The notes: generated by a model from the sequence alone, not told the origin. Shown: positions 27,774-36,075, counted from the first letter of the stretch. The stretch: DNA of 64,000 nt from an uncultured Alphaproteobacteria bacterium (GCA_902826095.1 CADEDN010000011.1:28535-92534); one strand, 5' to 3'. Made by a program: numbers and translations.

Positions 27774-28741
27774 CGATCAAGGCGGTTGTGACAGGCTGCG
27801 GATCCTACCTGCCGCCTGACGTGATGACCAATCACGAGCTTTCGGCGATCGTCGAGACGAGCGACGAATGGATCCGCGAGCGCACCGGCATTCGCGAACG
27901 CCATATCGCGTCAGATGATCAGCGTACGTCCGATCTCGGCGTCGAGGCGGCGAAAGGCGCGCTCGCCGCGGCGGGCAGGACGCCGGCCGACATCGATCTC
28001 ATCATCGTCGCGACGACGACGCCGGATTTGACCTTTCCTTCGACAGCGGCGATCATCCAGGCGAAGCTCGGCGCGCCGGCCGGCACGGCGTTCGACATTC
28101 AGGCGGTCTGCACGGGCTTTGTCTACGCGGTCGCGACGGCCGAGAAATTTCTAGCGACCGGTCAGCACAAATGCGCGCTCGTCATCGGCGCCGAAACATT
28201 CTCGCGCATTCTAGACTGGAGCGATCGCACGACCTGCGTTCTCTTCGGCGACGGCGCCGGCGCCTTTGTCATGGAGGCCGTCGACGAACGCGACGCCGGC
28301 GGGCGCGGCGTCATGGGCAGCTTTCTGCGTTGCGACGGGCGCCTCGCCGATCTACTCTATGTAGACGGCGGCGTGTCCTCGACGCAGACGACCGGCCATG
28401 TGCGCATGCAAGGCAACAAAGTGTTTCGCGAGGCGGTCGAGCGCATTTCCGCGGCGATGGTCGCCGTCGCCGAACAGGCGAATGTCGACCCAAGCGCGAT
28501 CGACTGGTTCGTTCCCCATCAGGCCAATGAGCGCATCATCCTCGGCGTCGTGAAGAAACTCGATCTGCGCCCCGACCAGGTGATCTCGACGATCGCACGC
28601 CACGGCAACACGTCCGCCGCGTCGATCCCGCTCGCCTTTTGCGAGGGCGTCGCTGACGGCCGAATCAGGAAAGGCGACCTCGTCATGCTCGAAGGCATGG
28701 GCGGCGGCCTTACCTGGGGGGCGGCGCTCCTGCGCTTTTGA
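27770..28741 (+). CDS. fabH: beta-ketoacyl-ACP synthase III
   Basis: 323 residues, standard length. Catalytic triad Cys114 (DIQAVCTGF), His in [10 protein letters not shown] and Asn in [11 protein letters not shown]. FabH starts fatty-acid synthesis by condensing acetyl-CoA with malonyl-ACP. Coupled to plsX by an ATGA overlap, tying initiation of acyl chains to their use in phospholipids. Confidence 0.97.
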   Translation: MTIKAVVTGCGSYLPPDVMTNHELSAIVETSDEWIRERTGIRERHIASDDQRTSDLGVEAAKGALAAAGRTPADIDLIIVATTTPDLTFPSTAAIIQAKLGAPAGTAFDIQAVCTGFVYAVATAEKFLATGQHKCALVIGAETFSRILDWSDRTTCVLFGDGAGAFVMEAVDERDAGGRGVMGSFLRCDGRLADLLYVDGGVSSTQTTGHVRMQGNKVFREAVERISAAMVAVAEQANVDPSAIDWFVPHQANERIILGVVKKLDLRPDQVISTIARHGNTSAASIPLAFCEGVADGRIRKGDLVMLEGMGGGLTWGAALLRF

Positions 28742-28848
28742 CGCGCAGCAAATGTTACGAACAAATCAGGAATATCAATCGGTTATTGACCCTCGCCCGC
28801 AGAAAGGCTTAAGCTTTTTCATCAATGGGGCGGGGAACGAGGCGGACC

Positions 28849-29172
28849 ATGGCCGACGGAACTTTGACGCGCGCCGATCTGACCGACGCGATTTTTCAGG
28901 CGCTCGGCATATCGCGCAACGAATCATCCGATTTTGTCGAACGCATTCTTGAGGAAGTGTCGGTCGCCCTCGAACGCGGTGAAACGGTGAAGATCTCTTC
29001 TTTCGGAACGTTTTCCGTCCGGCAAAAGAAACTTCGCATGGGCCGCAATCCGAAGACCGGCGAGGAAGTGCCGATCACGCCGCGCCGCGTCGTGACGTTC
29101 CGCGCTTCGCACGTGCTCAAGGATCAGATCAACCGATCCCTCGCCGGCAGGAGCGCGGCGGCGGCCGAATAG
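28849..29172 (+). CDS. ihfA: integration host factor subunit alpha
   Basis: 107 residues starting [11 protein letters not shown]. The DNA-bending HU/IHF fold is complete: [19 protein letters not shown], the beta-arm with [14 protein letters not shown] carrying the intercalating Pro, and [15 protein letters not shown] bends promoter DNA and is often needed by sigma-54 activators, relevant to the promoter at 30024. The beta subunit is not in this window. Confidence 0.95.
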   Translation: MADGTLTRADLTDAIFQALGISRNESSDFVERILEEVSVALERGETVKISSFGTFSVRQKKLRMGRNPKTGEEVPITPRRVVTFRASHVLKDQINRSLAGRSAAAAE

Positions 29173-29187
29173 GTTCGTATAAAGATC

Positions 29188-29700
29188 ATGGCCCTAGCCA
29201 AGGCGGCGGAAGCTTTCAGGACCATCAGCGAAGCCTCCGGCGAGCTCGATGTTCCCCAGCATGTATTGCGACATTGGGAAGAGGTGTTCGGTCAGATCAG
29301 GCCGATGCGGCGCGCCGGCGGGCGGCGCTATTACCGGCCTGTCGACATCGACGTGCTGCGCGGCGTGCGGGTGTTGCTCTATAATCAGCGCTACACGACC
29401 AAGGGCGTCCAGAAAATCTTTCGCGACAACGGCGTCAAATTCGTCGCGGAGATCGGACGCATGTCCGCGGCGGGTCAGCCGATCGCGCTTCGCCCGCTGG
29501 TGAATGAAGAGGCCGACGATCGCGAAGTCCAGCCGGCCGCGGCGACGCGGTCCGAAATTCCCGCTTTGCCGGTTAAAGAATCCGTCGCCATCTCCGACGC
29601 GACTCGGGAAAACCTTGAAAGCCTTCTGTTGCGTCTTGAGCGGGCGCAACAAGCGCTCGACGACGCCATCATCGCCATCGAGGCGATCGACATCGAATAA
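29188..29700 (+). CDS. MerR family transcriptional regulator
   Basis: 170 residues. An N-terminal winged helix with TISEASGELDVPQHVLRHWE and RRAGGRRYYRPVDI, then a coiled-coil C-terminus with no Cys cluster, so probably not a metal sensor. This MerR-type gene 15 bases after ihfA is a conserved alphaproteobacterial neighbour of unknown target. Confidence 0.9.
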   Translation: MALAKAAEAFRTISEASGELDVPQHVLRHWEEVFGQIRPMRRAGGRRYYRPVDIDVLRGVRVLLYNQRYTTKGVQKIFRDNGVKFVAEIGRMSAAGQPIALRPLVNEEADDREVQPAAATRSEIPALPVKESVAISDATRENLESLLLRLERAQQALDDAIIAIEAIDIE

Positions 29701-29795
29701 GGCTCGCCGCCGCGCTGATTCCGCATTGCAGCAGGAATGGCTCGCCCCTATAGTCCGCGCCACTTTTCCGGGCCTTGCGTCCGGCGAAGATGGGT

Positions 29796-29872
<77 letters not shown>

Positions 29873-30023
29873 TTTTTGAAAACAACCGGCCCGCGCAAAC
29901 ATTGCGCAAATGTCAGAAACTCCGGCAGCAAGCTTACCCCCAGCGGCGGATCGATTTGCCTGGTGCGGGAGAAAAGCCAGCCGGTTCAATATGATACGCA
30001 ACTTGGCGAAGCTTGCGCCAAAT

Positions 30024-30039
30024 TGGCACAATCCATGCA
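30024..30039 (+). promoter_or_regulatory. sigma-54 (RpoN) -24/-12 promoter
   Basis: TGGCAC (30024-30029) and ATGCA (30035-30039) with GG and GC exactly ten bases apart match the RpoN consensus TGGCACR-N4-TTGCW except for one A. It lies 121 bases before the GTG start of the repeat protein. An inverted repeat TTGGCG/CGCCAA (30003-30021) is just upstream. A sigma-54 activator gene lies in the same locus. Confidence 0.7.
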
Positions 30040-30160
30040 TTGACCTCACTGACACGGGTGGAATTCTGCTCGCGGTCTGCTCTGCCGCAGCCTGCGCTCT
30101 TTGGGGGCGAGGGACGACGGGCCGGGCGTTTTGAAACGGAAAACAGTGGAGACTTGTAAC

Positions 30161-31348
30161 GTGAAGAAGCAGCTACTCACCACCATCGCCGCGACGGCGA
30201 TCCTGGCGTTTTCGGGATCGGCTTTCGCGCAAGACGCCTCGGCGAGCAACGCCTCCGGCGGCTCGAACTCGGAATCCGGCGCCGGCAATCAGACGGTCCA
30301 GAACCAGTCGAGCGAGTCAACGGCGACGACGACAACGACGACCGATGCGTCGAACTCCTCGGTCGCCGACAATGGTTCGGCGAATAACGGATCGACGACC
30401 GACAACTCGGTCAACACCGCCACCAACACCTCGACGACGTCGAGCGCGGCGGACAGCTCGAACAGCTCCGTCGCCGACAACGGGTCGGCCAATAACGGCA
30501 GCACCTGGTCGAGCTCGGTGGCGACAAACACATCGACCACCTCGTCGGCGTCCGACTCGTCTTCAGCGAATAATGGCGGCGCGAACAACGGCTCGACAAT
30601 CGACAATTCGAACAATTCGCTCGCCGACAACGGGTCCGCGAACAACGGTTCGAGCGTTTCGACGTCAACCTCGTCCTCCGACAGTTCAAACAACTCGGTC
30701 GCGGACAATGGCTCGGCGAACAATGGATCGAGCGTCGCAACTTCGACGAACACCACCACCACCACGACCGATGCGTCGGTGAACGCCGACAACGGTTCGG
30801 CCGCCAACGGCTCTTCGATCGACAATTCCAACAATTCCGACAATTCCTTCGCCGACAATGGCGCGGCGAATAACGGCTCGTCGATCGACAATTCCAACAG
30901 CTCGACGAACAACACGGCGGACAACGGCTCCGTCGTCGCCAACGACTCGGCGACCGTCGCCATCGATCAGTCCGACTCGTCGACCGACGGCTCGAACAAC
31001 TCCGGCGCGACAGCCGACAACGGCTCGAACGCCGCGTCGAACGGCTCGACCATCAACAACACGTCGAACGTCGCCACGACGACAACGACCACGACAAATA
31101 CGGCGTCGACGGAACTCAATATCGGCGACGTGCAGCTCAACTTCTCGCAGCTGCAGTCGGCGGTGTCGGGCATTTCGTTCTCGAACGCTGGCGGGACGGA
31201 CGCGTCGGGCGCGACCGCCTACACCGGCAATGTCGACGGCGCGTCGATCGAAAACTCCCGCGGCGTGTTCATCAGCAACAACAACACGGGCGTCGGCAGC
31301 TTCTCGAACTCGCAGTCGTTCAACGTGAACAACTCGGGCGTTCAGTAA
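30161..31348 (+). CDS. secreted Ser/Asn/Thr-rich repeat protein, candidate fibre (amyloid-like) subunit
   Basis: 395 residues from GTG 30161, behind GGAG at proper spacing. Signal peptide VKKQLLTTIAATAIL...AFA with cleavage before QD (residue 24). The mature chain has no Cys, almost no aromatic residues, and about nine imperfect modules built on ADNGS-ANNGS followed by S/T/N-rich spacers of 15-25 residues. The C-terminal 75 residues are less repetitive (LNIGDVQLNFSQLQ...NNTGVGSFSN). Gene order (C39 protease, barrel porin, RpoN control) suggests a fibre subunit like FapB/FapC or curlin. This is inferred, not shown. Confidence 0.8.
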   Translation: MKKQLLTTIAATAILAFSGSAFAQDASASNASGGSNSESGAGNQTVQNQSSESTATTTTTTDASNSSVADNGSANNGSTTDNSVNTATNTSTTSSAADSSNSSVADNGSANNGSTWSSSVATNTSTTSSASDSSSANNGGANNGSTIDNSNNSLADNGSANNGSSVSTSTSSSDSSNNSVADNGSANNGSSVATSTNTTTTTTDASVNADNGSAANGSSIDNSNNSDNSFADNGAANNGSSIDNSNSSTNNTADNGSVVANDSATVAIDQSDSSTDGSNNSGATADNGSNAASNGSTINNTSNVATTTTTTTNTASTELNIGDVQLNFSQLQSAVSGISFSNAGGTDASGATAYTGNVDGASIENSRGVFISNNNTGVGSFSNSQSFNVNNSGVQ

Positions 31349-31358
31349 CCGCCAAAAC

Positions 31359-31425
31359 CCGACGGCGCTTCAGCGCCGTCGGCGGCCATCGGGGGCGGAG
31401 CGCGCCGACAAGGATGCGCTCCGCC
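31359..31425 (+). promoter_or_regulatory. two tandem stem-loops between the repeat protein gene and the next gene
   Basis: CCGACGGCGC-TTCA-GCGCCGTCGG (31359-31382) is a perfect ten-base stem 10 bases after the stop. GGCGGAGCGC (31394-31403) and GCGCTCCGCC (31416-31425) form a second ten-base stem. Neither has a T run, so they more likely shield the upstream mRNA or dampen readthrough than terminate fully. Confidence 0.65.
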
Positions 31426-31449
31426 GCCTGACTGTTCGGGAGCGCGTAT

Positions 31450-31812
31450 ATGTTAAGCATTTTTGCAGCAGCGGCGTCGGCGGCAATCGCCTTTACGCCC
31501 TGTCCGGTTCCGCAGCGCGGCGCTGTCGAAACCGATCCCTTCTCGGCCGAAGCGCCGATGAGCGAGACGGCGATGAGCGAAGCGTCGGGCGGCGAAGTCG
31601 CGGCGATCGACATCAGCCAGCTAGGCCTCAATATTTCGACGTCAAACGGAACTGTGACCGACGTCTCGGTCGACAACTCGGACACCGGCGCGATCGCAAA
31701 CAACGCGGTCAACGGCAATAGCGGCATCACCGCCGTCTTCAACAACACCGGCAACGGGGTCATTTTCCAAAACACCGTCCAGGTGAATGTTTTCCTCAAT
31801 GGCCCGCAATAG
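31450..31812 (+). CDS. small exported protein with double-glycine-type leader
   Basis: 120 residues from ATG 31450 behind GGGAG. A hydrophobic N-terminus (about 2-16) suggests export. Residues 29-48 form DPFSAEAPMSETAMSEASGG, nearly shared with the gene at 32539, ending in Gly-Gly. The C-terminal part (ITAVFNNTGNGVIFQNTVQVNV) resembles the end of the repeat protein. Likely a minor subunit or assembly factor. The stop overlaps the protease gene. Confidence 0.7.
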   Translation: MLSIFAAAASAAIAFTPCPVPQRGAVETDPFSAEAPMSETAMSEASGGEVAAIDISQLGLNISTSNGTVTDVSVDNSDTGAIANNAVNGNSGITAVFNNTGNGVIFQNTVQVNVFLNGPQ

Positions 31813-32542
31813 GGAATTCGCACAAACGATCGCGCTCATCGCGCTGCTCTTCGCGATCGGCGCGGCCGGGGCGGCGAGCGCTGGCGATATCCTGTCCGGC
31901 GCCGGCGGCGCCGCCGCCCGGGTGAAGGTCCAGAGCCTTGCTGAGCGCAAATACGCAACCGTCATCCCGCAGCGGTACGATTTCAGCTGCGGTTCGGCGG
32001 CGCTCGCGACCCTGCTTACCCACCATTACAGCCGCGCCACGAGCGAAACCGACGCCTTCAAGGCGATGTGGGAGGTCGGCGACCAGGCGCGGATCCGCGA
32101 TCTCGGCTTTTCGCTCCTCGAGATGAAGCGGTTTCTCGAAGCAAGCGGCCTTCGGGCGGACGGCTTCAAGCTGACCCTCGAGCGCGTATCGGAAATCGGC
32201 GTTCCCGGCATCGCCCTCATCGAAGAGGAAGGCTATCGGCATTTCGTCGTCGTCAAGGGCTTTTCCCGGGGCAAGGTCCTCGTCGGCGATCCGGCGCGCG
32301 GCCTTCGCACGCTGACCCCAAAAAAGTTCAGCAAAATGTGGGACGGCACGATCCTTTTCGTTCGCAGCGACGTCGAGATCGGCAAGAAGTCGTTCAACAG
32401 CGCCCGCGACTGGCGGCTGACGCCGTTCGGGCCGACGGACCGCGGGCTCGACGCGGAAGCATTGCAGGCCAGCGCCCTCGACCAGACGCGCGCCTTCCAT
32501 TCCGGCTTTTCGATTCTGACGACAGGAGCGCCGATCCAATGA
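31787..32542 (+). CDS. periplasmic C39-like cysteine protease (FapD-like)
   Basis: 251 residues (an ATG at 31799 would give 247). Signal sequence to about residue 32, then a papain-like C39 domain: oxyanion Gln62 and nucleophile Cys68 in QRYDFSCGSAALATLL, His152 in GYRHFVVVKG, Asp168 in VGDPARG. The family cuts after Gly-Gly in leader peptides; stand-alone exported members occur as FapD in Pseudomonas Fap operons. It lies between two genes whose products carry a shared GG leader and overlaps both, so these are its probable substrates. Confidence 0.88.
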   Translation: MFSSMARNREFAQTIALIALLFAIGAAGAASAGDILSGAGGAAARVKVQSLAERKYATVIPQRYDFSCGSAALATLLTHHYSRATSETDAFKAMWEVGDQARIRDLGFSLLEMKRFLEASGLRADGFKLTLERVSEIGVPGIALIEEEGYRHFVVVKGFSRGKVLVGDPARGLRTLTPKKFSKMWDGTILFVRSDVEIGKKSFNSARDWRLTPFGPTDRGLDAEALQASALDQTRAFHSGFSILTTGAPIQ

Positions 32543-32952
32543 CCGCCCGTGCGCTCTTCCTTGCGACAATACTCGCCGCCCTCCCGTTTGCGGCAGCGCA
32601 CGCCCAATCCGCCGATCCCTTCGCCGCTGAAACGCCGATGGACGAGGCTGCGCTTCGCGACGCGCGCGGCGGCTTTGTCATCAACGGCTTCGTCATCGAC
32701 TTTGCGGTTCGGACGATCCTCATCATCGACGGCGCCGTCGCCGCCGGCGCCGCGACATCGCCGCTCGCCTTCGACATTGACCCGTCGATCAATACGCTGA
32801 TTATCAACAACTCGCTCGACGGCGTCGCCGTCTCACGCGTCGTCGCCCTCGATGTCGTCTTGCCGAATTTCAACTCGGCGCTTTCAAGCGCGGTCGCCGC
32901 CGGCGCCGGCGCCGATGTCGCCGCTTCGCTCTATAGCCTCAGCGGTTTTTGA
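32539..32952 (+). CDS. small exported protein with double-glycine-type leader
   Basis: 137 residues, start ATG 32539 overlapping the protease stop, behind AGGAG. Signal peptide to AHAQ (residue 23), then leader DPFAAETPMDEAALRDARGG with Gly44-Gly45, as in the gene at 31450. The remainder is hydrophobic and beta-rich (FVINGFVIDFAVRTILIIDG, LIINNSLDGVAVSRVVALDV). Unknown family; proposed minor fibre component or chaperone processed by the adjacent protease. Confidence 0.7.
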   Translation: MTARALFLATILAALPFAAAHAQSADPFAAETPMDEAALRDARGGFVINGFVIDFAVRTILIIDGAVAAGAATSPLAFDIDPSINTLIINNSLDGVAVSRVVALDVVLPNFNSALSSAVAAGAGADVAASLYSLSGF

Positions 32953-32979
32953 AGCGCTCGGCGCGCAAATGCGGCCGCG

Positions 32980-34572
32980 TCAGTCCGCGAGCTTGAATTG
33001 GGCGCGGAGCACGAGGCGCATGTCGGGCGCTTCGTCCGTCGCTCCAATCGAACTGTTCAGCGTCAAACGCAGCTTGTCGTTCACGAAATACGAGCCGCCA
33101 ACCCCGAACGAGCCCACCGTCACGCGCGGCTGACGCGCGTTCGTGAGCACGACGGCGCCGGATTGGGTGTCGATCGTCTCGATCAGGAGATTCGTCCGGA
33201 AGAACTGGCTCTGGTCATAGCCGAAATTGAGGGAGAGGCGTTCATTGAGGGCAAGGCCGATGCCGAGGCTCGCGCGGATCGCGTCGCCGGGATCGAACTC
33301 GCGAATAATCGCCGCGCCGACGGCCTCGTCCGGAGAGACCGCGAAATTCATCTGATAGCCGATATTGGCGTAAAAGACGGCGGGATCGGTCGGCAGGATC
33401 ACCGTGACGCTCGGCTCGACTGTCCAAAAGCCTGAGCCGGTCGCGGCGTCAAGCTCAACGCCCGCGGCGTTCCGGTCGACTTCGAACGGCCCCTCGCCGG
33501 TCGGCGCCTTCGCGCGAAGGTTGGCGATCGCATAGGGAAAGCCGACTCCATCCGTCAACTGATAATGCAGCCCGGCCTCGACATCGCCGAGACCGGCGCC
33601 GCGCTGGCTGCGAACGAATTCCGTCGAATCGTCCAGCGCGACGCCCGACACCCGGTCGTCGCGGTAGACGAAGGGAACCTTGGCGTCGATCTCGAAGCGG
33701 TCGGTCAATCCGTATCGCAAGCCGCCGCGCGCGACGAGCGCCATGCGATCCGTGTCCGTGGCTTCAATGACGCCGATCAGGATGGCGTCGATGATCTCCG
33801 TGCCGCTGAAGAAGAACCGGTTCTCGGATGAATTGGAAAAGTCGAGTTCCGGCTCGAAATAGAGCGTTCCTTTCGGCGTCAAGATGCCGCCGACGTCGGT
33901 GGCGAGCGCGAGATAGGGCTCGTTCAGATCCTCTTCAGGCCGCCGGCCGACTTCTTCCGGGGTTCCGGCCGGCGATGTCGGAACCGGCGCGGCGTCCTGC
34001 GGCTTCGCAGAAGCGTCGGCGACGGCAATCCGCGTTTCCGCCGGCGGCGAGGCCGGGGCCGGCGTTGGCGGCGGCGGCTCCGTCGCAACGATTGTCGTTG
34101 ACGTGCCGCGCACGCCGGGGATGACGAGGACCTGTCCGGTCTTGAGGCTCTGCGGCGTCTTGATCTTGTTTTCGCGCATCAGCCGCTCGACGCTGACGCC
34201 GTTGTTGAGCGCGATCCGGTAGAAGGTTTCACCCGCCTGCACGACATGGACGCCATTGCGCGATGCGGCCGTCGGCGCGATCGAAGCGGTTCTTTTCACG
34301 CCGAGTTCTGTTTCGAGGGAGCCGATCCGCGCCGCCTGCTGGTTCGCGATTTCATTCAATCGCTTGATCGTCTGCTCGGCTTCTTCAAGCCGCATCGACT
34401 GCACCGCCATCATGTCGCGAAGGCGAACGAATTCTTCTTCCAGAGCCGGCTTCGGCGCGAGACGCGTTTCACCAGCTGGCGCGTCGCTCGTCTGCGCAAG
34501 GGCGAGCGAAGACGCCAGCGTCAAGGCCGTCGACGCCGCCGCTGCCGCCCTGAACGACATCCTGCTGATCAT
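32980..34572 (-). CDS. outer-membrane barrel protein with coiled coil and LysM domain (FapF-like channel candidate)
   Basis: 530 residues. Signal peptide to ALAQ (27); coiled coil about 43-92; LysM domain 108-153 (VVQAGETFYRIALNNGVSVERL); Pro/Ala-rich linker to about 215; and a C-terminal barrel of about 300 residues with alternating strands, as in the MetA-type transporter family. FapF, the Fap secretion channel, also has a periplasmic coiled coil then a barrel, but not LysM. It is transcribed toward the fibre genes and follows the activator gene by 30 bases. Confidence 0.75.
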   Translation of the reverse strand: MISRMSFRAAAAASTALTLASSLALAQTSDAPAGETRLAPKPALEEEFVRLRDMMAVQSMRLEEAEQTIKRLNEIANQQAARIGSLETELGVKRTASIAPTAASRNGVHVVQAGETFYRIALNNGVSVERLMRENKIKTPQSLKTGQVLVIPGVRGTSTTIVATEPPPPTPAPASPPAETRIAVADASAKPQDAAPVPTSPAGTPEEVGRRPEEDLNEPYLALATDVGGILTPKGTLYFEPELDFSNSSENRFFFSGTEIIDAILIGVIEATDTDRMALVARGGLRYGLTDRFEIDAKVPFVYRDDRVSGVALDDSTEFVRSQRGAGLGDVEAGLHYQLTDGVGFPYAIANLRAKAPTGEGPFEVDRNAAGVELDAATGSGFWTVEPSVTVILPTDPAVFYANIGYQMNFAVSPDEAVGAAIIREFDPGDAIRASLGIGLALNERLSLNFGYDQSQFFRTNLLIETIDTQSGAVVLTNARQPRVTVGSFGVGGSYFVNDKLRLTLNSSIGATDEAPDMRLVLRAQFKLAD

Positions 34573-34602
34573 GACTTCTTCCTCAAATTGTCCGGTCGAT
34601 GG

Positions 34603-35745
34603 TTAGAAACCAAGCAAACGCTTCAATTCGGCGCGCAGCCGCCGGGCGTCGTCCCCTTCCGCTTGCAGTCGCTTGCCGATTTCCGCGCATTTTTCGCGAT
34701 TCATCCCGAGCCTGCGCGACGCTGCAAGAGTGACGCCATTTTCCTGCTCAAGCGCCAGCGCTGTAAGATATCGGGTCAGGAGATCGGTCGCCGGGCGCAC
34801 GCCCGGCGTTTGGCTGCGCGCATTGAGGTCGCTCATCGCCAGATGTTCTTCCTCAATCGCGCCCTCGCCCCGGTGAATGACCGCGCGAAGCAGCACGTTT
34901 TTCAACTCGCGGACATTGCCCGGCCAGTCGCAGCGGCGAATGGCGTCCTTCGCGCCATTTGAGAGGCTGCAGGATCTGTTCCGATTTTCCGAAAACCTGC
35001 GGACCAGATGGTCGGCGATCTCGACGCTGTCATCGCCGCGACGCCGCAGCGGCGGCAAGTCGATCGTCAGCACGGCGAGCCGGTAATAGAGGTCCTTGCG
35101 AAACGCCCCGTCCGCCGCCGCCGCCGCCAGGTCGACATTGGTCGCCGCAATGATCCGTACATCGACGACAAAGGGCGTTGAGGCGCCGAGCGGCGTGACG
35201 ACGCCGTCCTCGATGACGCGAAGCAGATTGGCCTGCAATTCGAGCGGAAGCTCGCCGATTTCGTCAAGGTGCAGCGAACCGCGATGGGCTTTTTCGAATA
35301 GGCCCTCCCGGCGTTCGCTGGCGCCGGAGAACGCGCCGCGCTCGTGGCCGAAGAAGTCCGAGCCGACGAGGTCGCGGTCGACTCTGCCGACATTGCGGAC
35401 AACGAAGTCAAAGGCCTTGCGCGAACCTTGCCGGTGAAGTTGATGCGCGACCGCTTCTTTGCCCGTGCCGGTTTCGCCGCAAATCAGCACCGGCTCCGGC
35501 TCCGGCCCATAAAGGGCGATGAGGTCCCGCACTTTAGCGATCTCGGGCGATGAGCCGACAATCAGATCGTGCTCGTCTGATCGCCAAGGCAGCTTCTTCG
35601 GGCGCAACGCCGTCGACGGGTAAATCGACCGCGCCGCTCCTGCCGGGCCGACCGCGTCGCCTGCTGACTTCACAATGCTGATCGGAATCGGGTGCGTGTC
35701 GCGATCGCCGCCGTTGCCGGCCTTGCCGTGTCCATTTTCCTTCAC
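34603..35745 (-). CDS. sigma-54-dependent transcriptional activator, no receiver domain
   Basis: 380 residues from GTG 35745, which has a GGGGGA ribosome site; a TTG 20 codons upstream is less likely. A short N-terminus is followed by the AAA+ domain: Walker A GETGTGKE (90-97), sigma-54 loop GAFSGA instead of GAFTGA (137-142), Walker B HLDEIG (159-164). The C-terminus carries a Fis-type helix-turn-helix (TLAASRRLGMNREK). No receiver, GAF or PAS domain, so it may be controlled by abundance or a partner protein. Probable regulator of the promoter at 30024. Confidence 0.9.
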   Translation of the reverse strand: MKENGHGKAGNGGDRDTHPIPISIVKSAGDAVGPAGAARSIYPSTALRPKKLPWRSDEHDLIVGSSPEIAKVRDLIALYGPEPEPVLICGETGTGKEAVAHQLHRQGSRKAFDFVVRNVGRVDRDLVGSDFFGHERGAFSGASERREGLFEKAHRGSLHLDEIGELPLELQANLLRVIEDGVVTPLGASTPFVVDVRIIAATNVDLAAAAADGAFRKDLYYRLAVLTIDLPPLRRRGDDSVEIADHLVRRFSENRNRSCSLSNGAKDAIRRCDWPGNVRELKNVLLRAVIHRGEGAIEEEHLAMSDLNARSQTPGVRPATDLLTRYLTALALEQENGVTLAASRRLGMNREKCAEIGKRLQAEGDDARRLRAELKRLLGF

Positions 35746-36075
35746 GCGATCGCATCCCCCGTAGCAACTTCGGTCGCGCAAACAGCCGTCGTCGACCGAA
35801 CCCAATCGGGCGCAAGGGGATCAATTTTAGTACAAAAGCACGCGCGCCGTTTTCGCAGCGGCGATTACTCTCCCGACGGTCGACCCCCAAGTCTCCCGAC
35901 ATCACCGATAGCAAAAAATTACGAGACAGTCATCTTAATTTGGAGTCGGACAATGAATGCTTGGCGAAAGCCACGATGATAACTGTAGAATAATCTATAT
36001 CTAAATTGTTTATAATCAACTATCTCCGCATCGCGCAATTCTCCGGGGAAAAGCTGCATCGCCCGCCAGCCCAGT
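35746..36075. other. 330-base gap with an AT-rich patch upstream of the activator gene
   Basis: No gene is convincing. Bases about 35920-36040 are clearly richer in A and T than the surroundings (runs such as AATCTATATCTAAATTG). It holds the promoter of the minus-strand activator/porin pair and the end of thiL transcription. No -24/-12 element was found on the minus strand here. Confidence 0.5.

Noticed and set aside
30161..31348. CRISPR array suggested by repeated DNA
   Set aside because: Repeats are codon-degenerate, in frame, irregularly spaced and encode a signal-peptide protein.
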